DNA of 64,000 nt from Mesorhizobium koreense (GCF_031656215.1 NZ_CP134228.1:4297001-4361000); one strand, 5' to 3'; positions 7,638 through 15,837 are shown, counted from the stretch's first letter. Made by a program: numbers and translations. Notes: generated from the letters alone by a model not told the origin.

Positions 7638-9245
7638 ATGCCCGCCCTCGCCTCCTCCGTCTCCCCCGCCTCCGAAACCTTCAAAGCCAATGCCGAGAAG
7701 ATGCGCGAGCTCGTCGCCGACATCGCCGAGAAGGCCGCAACGGTCGAACAGGGCGGCTCCGAGGAATCCCGCCAGCGCCATGTCGCGCGCGGCAAGCTCC
7801 TCCCCCGCGAGCGGCTGGCGCAGCTTCTCGATTTCGGCTCGCCCTTCCTCGAGATCGGCCAGTTCGCGGCCTGGAACATGTATGGCGAGGATATCCCCTC
7901 GGCCGGCATGATCGCCGGCATCGGCCGCATCGAGGGGCAGGAATGCGTGATCGTCGTCAACGACGCGACGGTGAAGGGCGGCACCTACTATCCGATGACG
8001 GTGAAGAAGCATCTGCGCGCGCAGGAGATTGCGGCGCAGAACAACCTGCCCTGCATCTATCTGGTCGATTCCGGCGGGGCGAACCTGCCCAACCAGGACG
8101 AGGTGTTCCCCGATCGCGAACATTTCGGCCGCATCTTCTACAACCAGGCCAACATGTCGGCCGCCGGCATCCCGCAGATCGCCTGCGTGATGGGCAGTTG
8201 CACGGCGGGCGGCGCCTATGTGCCGGCGATGTCGGACGAGGCGATCATGGTGCGCCGCCAAGCGACGATCTTCCTCGGCGGCCCGCCGCTCGTGAAGGCG
8301 GCGACCGGCGAGGAGGTTTCGGCCGAAGATCTTGGCGGCGCCGACCTCCACACACGCCAGTCGGGCGTGGCCGACCATTACGCGGTGGACGACGCGCATG
8401 CGCTGGCGATCGTGCGGCGCATCGTGAAAAACCTGAATCGGAAGAAGACGATAGGGCCTGCCCTTCGTGATCCGATTCAACCCCTTGACGATCCGCGCGA
8501 GATCTACGGCGTCATCCCCGCCGACAGCCGCCAGCCCTATGACGTGCGCGAGGTGATCGCGCGCATCGTCGACGGTTCGGAGTTAGACGAGTTCAAGGCG
8601 AATTATGGCACGACGCTGGTCACCGGCTTTGCGCATCTCTGCGGCATGCCGGTCGGCATCCTCGCCAACAACGGCGTGCTCTTCTCCGAAAGCGCGCAGA
8701 AGGGCGCGCATTTCATCGAGCTATGCTGCCAGCGCAGGATCCCGCTCGTCTTCCTGCAGAACATCACCGGCTTCATGGTGGGCCGGAAATACGAGGCCGG
8801 TGGTATCGCAAAGGACGGCGCCAAGCTGGTGACGGCGGTGGCGACCGCGCGCGTGCCGAAGCTCACCGTCATCATCGGCGGCTCCTTCGGCGCCGGCAAT
8901 TACGGCATGTGCGGCCGCGCCTATTCGCCCCGCTTCCTGTGGATGTGGCCGAACGCGCGCATCTCCGTCATGGGCGGCGAGCAGGCCGCGACCGTGCTGG
9001 CGCTGGTCAAGCGCGAGGGCATCGAGCGCAAGGGCGGCACATGGACCGCCGAAGAGGAGCAGAAGTTCAAGAAGCCGATCCTCATGAAATACGAACACGA
9101 AGGCCACCCCCTCTACTCCTCCGCCCGGCTATGGGACGACGGGATCATCGACCCGGCGAAAACGCGGGAGGTGCTGGCGCTCAGCCTGAGCGCAGCGCTG
9201 AACGCGGCGGTGGAGGAGACGAAGTTCGGGGTGTTCAGGATGTGA
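7638..9245 (+). CDS. mccB: Methylcrotonyl-CoA carboxylase, beta (carboxyltransferase) subunit
   Basis: A 535-residue carboxyltransferase that moves CO2 from carboxybiotin to 3-methylcrotonyl-CoA in leucine degradation. Typical segments are [35 protein letters not shown] and the acyl-CoA/biotin loops [10 protein letters not shown] and [11 protein letters not shown]. Length fits MCC beta, which has an N-terminal extension compared with propionyl-CoA carboxylase beta. GGAG precedes ATG 7638. The last 11 bases overlap the convergent HNH gene. Its partner alpha subunit is about 9.4 kb away at 18665. Confidence 0.95.
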   Translation: MPALASSVSPASETFKANAEKMRELVADIAEKAATVEQGGSEESRQRHVARGKLLPRERLAQLLDFGSPFLEIGQFAAWNMYGEDIPSAGMIAGIGRIEGQECVIVVNDATVKGGTYYPMTVKKHLRAQEIAAQNNLPCIYLVDSGGANLPNQDEVFPDREHFGRIFYNQANMSAAGIPQIACVMGSCTAGGAYVPAMSDEAIMVRRQATIFLGGPPLVKAATGEEVSAEDLGGADLHTRQSGVADHYAVDDAHALAIVRRIVKNLNRKKTIGPALRDPIQPLDDPREIYGVIPADSRQPYDVREVIARIVDGSELDEFKANYGTTLVTGFAHLCGMPVGILANNGVLFSESAQKGAHFIELCCQRRIPLVFLQNITGFMVGRKYEAGGIAKDGAKLVTAVATARVPKLTVIIGGSFGAGNYGMCGRAYSPRFLWMWPNARISVMGGEQAATVLALVKREGIERKGGTWTAEEEQKFKKPILMKYEHEGHPLYSSARLWDDGIIDPAKTREVLALSLSAALNAAVEETKFGVFRM

Positions 9246-9807
9246 GGCCCTGGTTAGTATTGCCAGGCATTGGCCCGCCAATGACTTTCTTCAGTCGTGT
9301 TCGGTCGCCCTCCCTCCAAGCTTCAATGATCTGTCGTCCCATTTCCGAAATATTCACGGTATAGGTCACAAGCTGCCAGTTGTTATTTGTTTTTTGCTCT
9401 CCACTTGCAAGTCCGGCGGCAATTAGTCGTGCAAAATGCAAGAGTCCATCACCTGAGACAACCAAAAAATCAGGCTCGTGACTATTCAAGAATAGGAGTT
9501 TGTCGATCGCATCTATATCGAATGCCCGTGAAATAGCAACGAGCATTGCCTTGTACGTATATATGGAATCAGCTGATATATTGCCGCGGTGATACATGTC
9601 ATGGCAATAGGAACAGAGGGCGATGAGGTTTGATGGTTCGTCTGGCCCGCCCGCGTGCACCTCCCATATATGATGCATGTCCAAGGCTAGAATGTTTCGG
9701 CAGCTAGGCACTGCACAACGATAGCCACACTCCGTGAGCAGAAGCTCGCGCGTTTCAGTTGATAGCCTTTTTCGTTCACGCGGTTTTGCTTTGGTTTTAG
9801 CGGCCAT
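9235..9807 (-). CDS. HNH endonuclease, last gene of a six-gene cryptic operon
   Basis: A 190-residue protein with a zinc-supported HNH nuclease module at residues about 28-75: C31/C36 (CAVPSC), H45-H46 (DMHHIWEV), N60 and C65/C68-H69 (CSYCHDMYH). The remaining ~110 residues match no domain I recognise; the segment after [16 protein letters not shown] followed by [16 protein letters not shown] looks like a winged-helix. It begins 25 bases after a small upstream gene. The stretch is visibly richer in A+T than the flanks. Restriction, defence or mobile-element nuclease are all possible. Confidence 0.85.
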   Translation of the reverse strand: MAAKTKAKPRERKRLSTETRELLLTECGYRCAVPSCRNILALDMHHIWEVHAGGPDEPSNLIALCSYCHDMYHRGNISADSIYTYKAMLVAISRAFDIDAIDKLLFLNSHEPDFLVVSGDGLLHFARLIAAGLASGEQKTNNNWQLVTYTVNISEMGRQIIEAWREGDRTRLKKVIGGPMPGNTNQGLTS

Positions 9808-9832
9808 TTTTGTCTAGCAGTTCCTTCCGAAT

Positions 9833-10231
9833 CTATTTCGCGTGCCCGACAATCGTCCCGATCACGCTGCGAGGAAGTCGCCTAAATAGATTACTCCACT
9901 CGAAGGTAATGGTCCCGTCTTCTTCGATACGCTGGCGTAGCAGGTCGTCCCTCAATAAAGGCTTCAAATGATGGTCGAGCGCCTGAGGACTATTAAAGCC
10001 AAACTCGGAGACGAGATATGACTTCGTTCTTGGCTCAACACACTCTTTCATAATTGCTTTGCCTTTTTCAGTTTTAAGATGCTCCAAAACGTATTTCTTA
10101 ACTATTTCAGCATTCGCGATACTTTGAATAGTCTCAAGAGCGCTCAGTCGATCTTTGATAGCGACAAGCTCATCCTTAAGCGATTGCGACGTGACCTCTA
10201 TTCCATCCTTTTTAGATCGTTTGTCAGTCAT
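9833..10231 (-). CDS. Uncharacterised helical/winged-helix-like protein, operon gene 5
   Basis: A 132-residue protein, not recognised. Residues about 18-75 are predicted helical with heptad leucines (LVAIKDRLSALETIQSIA). A segment at 85-110, FGFNSPQALDHHLKPLLRDD, could be a recognition helix followed by a wing. Its layout (N-terminal helix, then helix-turn-helix) parallels the four upstream genes, but primary similarity is weak. Start and upstream stop overlap as ATGA, so translation is coupled. Confidence 0.7.
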   Translation of the reverse strand: MTDKRSKKDGIEVTSQSLKDELVAIKDRLSALETIQSIANAEIVKKYVLEHLKTEKGKAIMKECVEPRTKSYLVSEFGFNSPQALDHHLKPLLRDDLLRQRIEEDGTITFEWSNLFRRLPRSVIGTIVGHAK

Positions 10232-10569
10232 TCGTCCGCCTCGGTATTTCCGTCCTCACCAGTCACACCTAAGCCAAAGTCATTGAGATCGAATAGCCTC
10301 ACGCGCTTCCTATCCGCGTTGATACCCATGAGGCCTAATGAAGCGCAGTGATTTCCAAGTGCGACCACCGCGTTGGGGCTCATCTTACAGGCGATACGTA
10401 TCTGCGCTACCGTCGCGGTACCATCAAACATCTGATAGGCCATCCGTGATTTGGCGTCGGGAAGCGCTGCTTCGAGCGCCACCCTCACTTGGCCATGAGC
10501 GGCAGCTCTGACCCAGTTTCGAAGTTCGACGAGCACTTGGAGCACCTGCTCTTCACTTGCTTTCTGCAT
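10228..10569 (-). CDS. Uncharacterised winged-helix-like protein, operon gene 4 (divergent paralogue)
   Basis: A 113-residue protein of unknown function. After an N-terminal helix (VLQVLVELRNWV) comes MFDGTATVAQIRIACKMSP and ALGNHCASLGLMG. These align with LMNGTR-Q-EI and the recognition helix of the next three genes, so it looks like a distant paralogue. ATG 10569 is preferred over 10626 because it overlaps the previous stop by 17 bases, like its neighbours' short overlaps. The C-terminus is acidic. Confidence 0.68.
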   Translation of the reverse strand: MQKASEEQVLQVLVELRNWVRAAAHGQVRVALEAALPDAKSRMAYQMFDGTATVAQIRIACKMSPNAVVALGNHCASLGLMGINADRKRVRLFDLNDFGLGVTGEDGNTEADE

Positions 10570-10894
10570 AGCTCTCGAAGAAGTTGGAGGGAATCGAAAT
10601 GGCCAACTTTGGCTTCTTGGGATCACCGATAAGCAGCTTCGCTTGATGCAGCTTGCCCACCAATGTGCTAAGGTGCCCTTTGTTTACGGAAGTTTCTCCA
10701 TGGATCTCGGTTTGAGTCCTAGTCCCATTCATCAACAGTACGGATTTCTGCTTCGTTGAACTTGAACCGACAATTTCCAGTAAAGCCATCCGCTGCCTAG
10801 CGTCCCGCTCGGCAATCTTATCCTCCGCAAGGAGTTTGAGTAATGCCTCTATCCTTTGAAGGATTTCAACAACTTCACTGGCTTCGTCAGACAT
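10553..10894 (-). CDS. Uncharacterised winged-helix-like protein, operon gene 3 (paralogue)
   Basis: A 113-residue protein. An N-terminal leucine-rich helix (ILQRIEALLKLLAEDKIAE) is followed by ALLEIVGSSS, LLMNGTRTQTEIHGE and KGHLSTLVGKLHQAKLL, then the conserved tail GDPKKPKLAISIPSNFF. The last parts read as a winged helix-turn-helix. It is clearly homologous along its length to the genes at 10887 and 11234. ATG 10894 overlaps the preceding stop by 8 bases. No catalytic residues are seen. Family not recognised. Confidence 0.72.
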   Translation of the reverse strand: MSDEASEVVEILQRIEALLKLLAEDKIAERDARQRMALLEIVGSSSTKQKSVLLMNGTRTQTEIHGETSVNKGHLSTLVGKLHQAKLLIGDPKKPKLAISIPSNFFESYAESK

Positions 10895-11234
10895 CCGCGT
10901 CTCCTGCATCGCTAAAGAAGCCCTCAGGGAGAGCAATAGCGAGTTGGGGTTGCTTAGGGTCACCCGTTAAAAGGCCTGCATCTTTCAACCTTTTCACTAG
11001 TACGCTTAAATCACCCTTATGGATACCGCATTCGGCGACAATACCTGCCTGATTTCTTGTGCCATTCATGAGGGGTACTGCCTTAGCTTTCTTACCGGCG
11101 GCGCTTCCCACGATACTACGAAGTACTTCACGCGGCTTTTTATCTCTTTGAGCTAGGTGCGGTTCAGCAATCAACTTGAGAAGATCACGCATTTCAGCCA
11201 ATACACCCAGCATCTGCGAAGAATGATCGCTCAT
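10887..11234 (-). CDS. Uncharacterised winged-helix-like protein, operon gene 2 (paralogue)
   Basis: A 115-residue protein with the same plan as its neighbours: helix VLAEMRDLLKLIAEPHLAQR, core VLRSIVGSAAGKKAK, PLMNGTRNQAGIVAECG, recognition-type helix KGDLSVLVKRLKDAGLL, tail GDPKQPQLAIALPEGFF. The start shares one base with the upstream stop (TGATG), a tight translational coupling. It is probably a nucleic-acid-binding protein; the function is unknown. Confidence 0.75.
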   Translation of the reverse strand: MSDHSSQMLGVLAEMRDLLKLIAEPHLAQRDKKPREVLRSIVGSAAGKKAKAVPLMNGTRNQAGIVAECGIHKGDLSVLVKRLKDAGLLTGDPKQPQLAIALPEGFFSDAGDADV

Positions 11235-11563
11235 CAGTGTTCTTTCCCCAAAGTTTCAAGGAAACTAAGCGGCGTTGGAAAGGTCAGCTTGGGTTGCTCA
11301 TCGCCCACGCCGATAAGCCCCCCTTCCCGCATCGCCTTCACTAAGCGGCTTAGATCCCCAGCATCAACTCCACATTCTTTTCGAATTTCCACCTGTGAGC
11401 GAGTGCCATCCATCAGGGCGACGGCATCTGCCTTGCGCTTGCTCTTCCCAACGACTTGACGAAGCGCTTCTCGCAGTCTCTCGTCTCGCTTGGCAATCGC
11501 TGGCTCTGCCAGCAGTAACAAGAGGTCGCGAATTTCTCGCAGGAGGCTAGTGTTCTCATCCAT
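11234..11563 (-). CDS. Uncharacterised winged-helix-like protein, operon gene 1 (paralogue)
   Basis: A 109-residue first gene of the minus-strand operon. It has an N-terminal zipper-like helix (LLREIRDLLLLLAEPAIAKR), ALRQVVGKSKRK, ALMDGTRSQVEIRKECG and the recognition-type helix AGDLSRLVKAMREGGLIG. The following paralogues match it almost without gaps. A promoter should lie in 11564-11680, a locally A+T-rich stretch, but I could not pick convincing boxes. Confidence 0.75.
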   Translation of the reverse strand: MDENTSLLREIRDLLLLLAEPAIAKRDERLREALRQVVGKSKRKADAVALMDGTRSQVEIRKECGVDAGDLSRLVKAMREGGLIGVGDEQPKLTFPTPLSFLETLGKEH

Positions 11564-11832
11564 CGTGAAACACCAAATGGCTGGGTTAAAGAGAGCGAAT
11601 CATCAATAGAGGCTTCTTCGATCACGATGATGTTTCAAGATGTAAAACAACTTATTCAGAAGAATCTCCTTTTTGAGGGCGAATCGTGAGTCCCTGCGGC
11701 GAGCACAGGACGGCGACAGTCAAGATGTTGCTGCCAATTACCAGCATCGGAGATTGTCGCGAATCGTACGCAATGAACGCGTACGGCGAATCGGCTTCCG
11801 CGCCCTCTCCGGACGACTTAGAATACTTCACC

Positions 11833-12639
11833 ATGCCCCGCTTCATCTGCAACGCCTGCGGCACGCAATTTCCCGAAAGCACCGAGCCGCCCACCGCCTG
11901 TCCGATCTGCGAGGACGAGCGGCAGTACGTGCCGGCCGGCGGGCAAAGCTGGACGGAGATGGCGGCGCTTGGGTGCGACCACGAGATCGGCTGGACGGAG
12001 GAGGCGGACAGGCTTTTCAGCCTGAAGATGCGGCCGGCTTTCGCCATCGCCCAACGCGCCTTCCTCATCCTGCATCCAGACGGCAACATTCTTTGGGACT
12101 GCGTTAGCCTGATCGACGCGGCGACGGTGCGGCGGATCGAGGGGCTCGGCGGGCTTGCCCATATCGCCATCTCGCATCCGCATTATTATTCCTGCATGGC
12201 GGAATGGAGCGCGGCTTTCGGCGGCGTGCCGGTGCATATCCACGAGGACGACGCCAAGTGGGTGCAGCGCGACGACGCCGCCGTGAAATTCTGGTCGGGC
12301 GAGCGACTTCCGCTCGGCGCCGCGACCATGATCCGCTGCGGCGGCCATTTTGCGGGCGCGTCGGTGCTCTCCTGCCCGTGGCTTTCGGGCGGGCGCGGTG
12401 CGCTCTTCTCGGGCGACACGATCCAGGTCGTGCCCGACCGGCATCACGTCTCCTTCATGTATTCCTATCCGAACCTCATCCCGCTGGCTGCTGCGGAAAT
12501 CACCCGCATCGTCGATGCCGTCCGCCCCTTCGCCTTCGATGCCATCTACGGTGCCTTCGAGGGAAGGACGATCGCGCGGGACGGCAAGGCTGCGGTGGAA
12601 CGCTCGGCCGAGCGGTATCTGAGGGCGATCGGGAGGTAG
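11833..12639 (+). CDS. Metallo-beta-lactamase-fold protein with rubredoxin-like zinc ribbon
   Basis: A 268-residue protein. Residues 1-45 hold a rubredoxin/zinc-ribbon-like knuckle, with ICNACG and TACPICED about 18 residues apart, ending YVPAGGQSW. The rest is a beta-lactamase fold: the metal motif is ISHPHYYSCM, so the two first histidines are kept but the usual Asp-His pair is Tyr-Ser-type. Later come GGHFAGAS and FSGDTIQ with a histidine and an aspartate. The start is ATG 11833, where CNACG begins; longer frames run upstream. Substrate unknown. Confidence 0.82.
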   Translation: MPRFICNACGTQFPESTEPPTACPICEDERQYVPAGGQSWTEMAALGCDHEIGWTEEADRLFSLKMRPAFAIAQRAFLILHPDGNILWDCVSLIDAATVRRIEGLGGLAHIAISHPHYYSCMAEWSAAFGGVPVHIHEDDAKWVQRDDAAVKFWSGERLPLGAATMIRCGGHFAGASVLSCPWLSGGRGALFSGDTIQVVPDRHHVSFMYSYPNLIPLAAAEITRIVDAVRPFAFDAIYGAFEGRTIARDGKAAVERSAERYLRAIGR

Positions 12640-12945
12640 GCGCCCTCGCCCGCCTCTGTTTCACCCCTCACCAAGTTCGCCCGCCGGTTCGGCGTTGCCT
12701 CACCGGGGCTCCCTATCTGCCCTCCGCTATTGCTTCGGGCGTTCGTCGCTGGAAAAGCCAAATCGTTGGCTTTTCCCCGGCCAGTGGCCGACCGCTCCTC
12801 ACCCCACAAGGGGCGAGGAAGGGGCTGCACCGGCCGTCCCGCCAACCCCCAGAGTCGGTGATTAGCAGCAGCGTCATGGCCACGCTCCCTTCGCCCCTTG
12901 TGGGAGAAGGTGGCCGAGCGAAGCTCGGTCGGATGAGGGGTACCG
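12640..12945. repeat. Long inverted repeat region, family B-like
   Basis: CACCCCTCACC near 12661 is mirrored by GGATGAGGGGT near 12931. CCCCACAAGGGGCGAGG around 12800 is mirrored by CGCCCCTTGTGGG around 12893. The middle contains the strong hairpin listed separately. No gene-like frame is convincing. The composition and arms resemble the repeat at 4361. Confidence 0.7.
12751..12776. terminator. Perfect hairpin, possible terminator
   Basis: An 11-bp perfect stem, GGAAAAGCCAA paired with TTGGCTTTTCC, closes a four-base ATCG loop. The A and T runs inside the stem ends would give a short U-tract from either strand. It lies 112 bases after the beta-lactamase-fold gene and may end that transcript. 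Confidence 0.5.
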
Positions 12946-13462
12946 GGCCGAACAGGACGTGGATAAACCTGCGCCCGTTTGTCTCCCAACCCGTTCATAT
13001 TGCCGCCTTTCCGTATTTTCTTCTCCCCTTTTTCTCCACGCCTCCTGCCCATCCTCCATAATCCCTTTCAGTTCCTCCCATCGGGAACACCGATCATGAC
13101 GGTGATTGCGTGGGGAGGAGCCGGCGCCTCCGCCTTGATGCTGACGTGGCATCACGGCCGGGGAGGTCCCGCCTGGAGGTTCCCCTGGGGGCATTATGAC
13201 CCCTGCGTGCCGGTAGAAGGCACACAGACCCCGGGACGAACGCTGAACCTGTTCGGAGTGACTACCCTTCGGCAGGTTCAGGGTGAGGCTCGGGGAGCAG
13301 CGGAACAGGCGGGAACAGAAATCGCCGGCGGGGCGCGTGTGTCGCGCCACGTATTTATATTCGGAAGGCACGGCATCGCGCCCCGCTTCCCGGTTTCTTG
13401 ACAATGGCCAGGGCCGAAAGGCAGCGTGGCGGCGCCCATTTTGCCCCAACAAGGAGCCGCCC
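12946..13462. other. Intergenic stretch, G+C-rich and structured, no gene found
   Basis: About 500 bases with no convincing coding frame on either strand. They contain several self-complementary segments, including the hairpin at 13243-13281 and GGGG/CCCC pairs around 13190-13210. The 3' end (about 13400-13462) should hold the promoter of the YciI gene. A TTGACA-like -35 is at 13398-13403 but no good -10 follows. An unrecognised structured RNA is possible. Confidence 0.4.
13243..13281. repeat. Short palindromic repeat (REP-like)
   Basis: CTGAACCTG at 13243-13251 pairs perfectly with CAGGTTCAG at 13273-13281 across a 21-base loop containing CCCTTCGG. Sequences of this style are common as intergenic REP elements in alphaproteobacteria. 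Confidence 0.6.
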
Positions 13463-13849
13463 ATGTATTATGCCATTCTCGCCTATCATGCCGACGACGC
13501 CTTCGAGACCTGGAGCAAGGAGGAGGACGCCGCACTGATGGACGATCTTCTCAAGATCAACGACCGCCTCGTGGCCGGGAAGCATCTCGGGCCGGCGGCA
13601 AGGCTCGGACCGGTCGAGGGCGCGAAGACCCTGCGCGGCAAGGGGAGCGGCGACATGGTCATCGACGGGCCCTTCGCCGAGACCAAGGAGCAGTTGCTCG
13701 GCTTATATATCGTCGATTATCCCTCGATCGACGGGGCGATCGAGGCGGCGCGGGAGATGCGCCGCGCCAACCCGACCGCCGTCTACGAGATCCGCCCGGT
13801 GATGCTCTACCTGCCGGGAGCGGCGCTGGCCGAAGGCGGTAAGGCCTGA
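13463..13849 (+). CDS. YciI family (DGPF-domain) protein
   Basis: A 128-residue ferredoxin-like-fold protein of the YCII/DGPF family. It starts MYYAILAYHADDA and contains the signature VIDGPFAETKEQLLGLYIVD. The family is often encoded beside ECF sigma factors, but none is here. Function is not known; an enzyme-like pocket has been suggested for relatives. GGAG ahead of ATG 13463 fixes the start, although the frame opens upstream. Confidence 0.88.
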   Translation: MYYAILAYHADDAFETWSKEEDAALMDDLLKINDRLVAGKHLGPAARLGPVEGAKTLRGKGSGDMVIDGPFAETKEQLLGLYIVDYPSIDGAIEAAREMRRANPTAVYEIRPVMLYLPGAALAEGGKA

Positions 13850-13967
13850 CGGCAACCGGCCCGGCCTGGGTGTCTTGCGTGTTGCTCGATCTGCCATATC
13901 TATAGGAGCAAGAAGGGACCTCCGGGCGCGAGGCAACCTCCGCGCCCCGCCAAAGCCGGTGCCAAAA

Positions 13968-14873
13968 ATGAACGGAAATCCGATCCGCCCCTCCGTCGTC
14001 TCCATCCGCACGACCATTCCGGACGACGCCTTCACCGCCGATGCGCTCGGCACGCGCCGCGAGGGCAGCGGCGTGGTGATCCGCGACAACGGGCTGGTGC
14101 TGACCATCGGCTACCTCATCACCGAGGCCGATGAGGTCTGGCTGACACGGCATGACGGCATCGTTCTGCCCGGCCACGCGCTCGCCTACGACCAGGAGAC
14201 GGGTTTCGGCCTCGTGCAGGCGCTCGGCGATCTCGGCCTGCCGGCGCTTGCCTTCGGCAATTCCGCCGGCGCCAAGGCCGGCGATCCGATCCTGCTCGCC
14301 GACGGGTCCGGCCGGGCGGTCGAAGGCAAGATCGTCGCTCGCCAGGAATTCGCCGGCTATTGGGAATATCTGCTCGAAAACGCCATCTTCACCGCCCCGG
14401 CGCACCCCTCCTGGGGCGGGGCGGCGCTGGTCGGCGACGACGGAAAGCTGCTCGGCATCGGGTCGCTGAGACTGCAGATGGGCGAGGGCGATACGATCAA
14501 GGACATCAACATGGTCGTCCCGATAGACCTCCTGCCGCCGATCTTCGACGATCTGGTGACGCGCGGCGCGGTGGCCAAGCCGGCGCGCCCGTGGCTCGGC
14601 GCCTTCTCGGCCGAGTATAATGGCGAAGTGGTGGTGATGAGCGTTGCCGACAACGGCCCGGCCGACAAGGCCGGCCTGCAACGGGGCGACATCATCTCCG
14701 ACGTCAAGGACAAGGAAGTGAACGGCCTCGCCGATTTCTACCGCAGCATCTGGGCAAGCGGCCCGGCCGGCACCGAACTGCCGTTGCGTGTCGTGCGCGA
14801 CGGCCGCGAGACCTGGCTGCGGGTGAAGTCCATCGACCGGGCGGCGGCGCTGAAGAAGCCGCAGATGCAGTAG
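13968..14873 (+). CDS. HtrA/DegP-like protein with degenerate catalytic triad
   Basis: A 301-residue trypsin-fold plus PDZ protein. The protease-like part (about 1-200) starts RPSVVSIRTTIPDDAF. Where active HtrA has TNAHVV this reads TIGYLI, so the catalytic histidine is missing. Where the aspartate lies, the stretch is DQETGFGLVQ. The serine motif GNSGG is replaced by HPSWGGAAL. The PDZ domain (about 205-290) includes GPADKAGLQRGDII. There is no signal peptide from ATG 13968. It is probably a non-proteolytic scaffold or binding protein. Confidence 0.85.
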   Translation: MNGNPIRPSVVSIRTTIPDDAFTADALGTRREGSGVVIRDNGLVLTIGYLITEADEVWLTRHDGIVLPGHALAYDQETGFGLVQALGDLGLPALAFGNSAGAKAGDPILLADGSGRAVEGKIVARQEFAGYWEYLLENAIFTAPAHPSWGGAALVGDDGKLLGIGSLRLQMGEGDTIKDINMVVPIDLLPPIFDDLVTRGAVAKPARPWLGAFSAEYNGEVVVMSVADNGPADKAGLQRGDIISDVKDKEVNGLADFYRSIWASGPAGTELPLRVVRDGRETWLRVKSIDRAAALKKPQMQ

Positions 14874-14894
14874 CGAAGGGAAGCGGCCTGTGGT

Positions 14895-15053
14895 TGCGTC
14901 CTTCGAGGCTTGCTCCGCGAGCACCTCAGGATGAGGGAGGTTGGTGCCGTTCGATATCAAATTCTGAGAGACCTGGGGGAGCGATGCCTTGATCACAGCG
15001 CCTCAGTTCAGCACCCGGAGTGGCGCCCACAAAACGAGCCTCGAAGGACGCAC
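14895..15053. repeat. Long inverted repeat, family A, copy 2 (right arm truncated)
   Basis: The left arm, about 14895-14940 (TGCGTCCTTCGAGGCT...), is answered by a shortened right arm, CGAGCCTCGAAGGACGCAC, at 15035-15053. The right arm abuts the stop codon of the DUF922 gene. It belongs to the family of 1738-1964 and 52480-52616, but the loop sequence differs. Confidence 0.8.
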
Positions 15054-15683
15054 CTAATCCCGGTCGCCGTTGACCAGCGCCAGGATGAGTTGCTGGACGT
15101 TGCCGTCCTTGCCCATCTCCACTTGATCGAAATCCCGGTTCTTCTTGCGCATTGCGGCGGCGAGCGTGGCCACGCGTTTCGTCACCTCGGTTCGGATTTT
15201 CCGGCATGATGGATCGCCGGGAACGCTCAGCCCCTCGGTGGCGGAGCGGATCGCGTCCACGGTCTCCTTGATGATTTCGCCATGCACCCGTTCATGCGCC
15301 GTGATGCCTGCGATGAACGTCCTCCACAGCGCCTCGGTCCGCGCCGGCAGCTTGCCGGAAGGTTTCGGAAGATGGGTGATCAGCGTCAGGTGCGGCACAG
15401 CTGTCGTCAGTCGGCAATCGCCGCCTTCGGGCACGTATTTCCGCGTCCAGGTCAGCCGGTAATCGGTGAGCGCGATGGCGCGGCCATTCCGCGATTTCGG
15501 GCCGTGCTCGCCGATCGAGCGGTAGAGCTCGATGCCCGAACCGCCCGATACGGCATAAGGTACAAGTTTTTCGGCCGCCTGGACCTCGGCGGAGGACGCC
15601 GGGCGCGGCAGCAAGGGCACCAGAAACAGGAATGCCACGATCGCTTTCTTCAATTGTTTCCTCACAGGCCGCGTATCATCCAT
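15054..15683 (-). CDS. DUF922 family secreted Zn-dependent protease-like protein
   Basis: A 209-residue protein with an N-terminal signal sequence (basic KQLKKA, hydrophobic IVAFLFLVPLLP, then PASSAEV). The mature part has the DUF922 motif ITAHERVHGEII, an HExxH zinc-protease site. One cysteine in GGDCRLT and one in GDPSCRKI may pair. It should act in the periplasm; the substrate is unknown. A longer frame opens to 15893, but ATG 15683 gives a proper signal peptide. Confidence 0.85.
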   Translation of the reverse strand: MDDTRPVRKQLKKAIVAFLFLVPLLPRPASSAEVQAAEKLVPYAVSGGSGIELYRSIGEHGPKSRNGRAIALTDYRLTWTRKYVPEGGDCRLTTAVPHLTLITHLPKPSGKLPARTEALWRTFIAGITAHERVHGEIIKETVDAIRSATEGLSVPGDPSCRKIRTEVTKRVATLAAAMRKKNRDFDQVEMGKDGNVQQLILALVNGDRD

Positions 15684-15837
15684 CCCGCGTCGATACAGAA
15701 TTCCGTTCGCCGCGTCACCGGCTCTTGGCAATCGCGGGGCGCCCCCATCCTGACGCCAAGTGTCAGGAAGTTGTGACGGCTCTTCTTGTCCAGCCTGCCC
15801 GCTCATGCCAGTTTGCGCGCCCTGCGGAGAACCTCCC

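Noticed and set aside
9246-11832. Mobile-element ends (integrase, IS, direct repeats) around the HNH operon
   Set aside because: No transposase or integrase gene and no matching terminal repeats were found by reading both flanks.
13405-13430. Possible SRP (4.5S) RNA tip, CAGG-GCC-GAAA-GGC-AGC
   Set aside because: The conserved AGCA is AGCG, flanking arms do not make the long SRP helix, and the second occurrence at 17932 lacks CAGG.
12874-13464. 196-codon minus-strand frame in the repeat region
   Set aside because: The product is low-complexity and crosses inverted repeats; no start signal or family.
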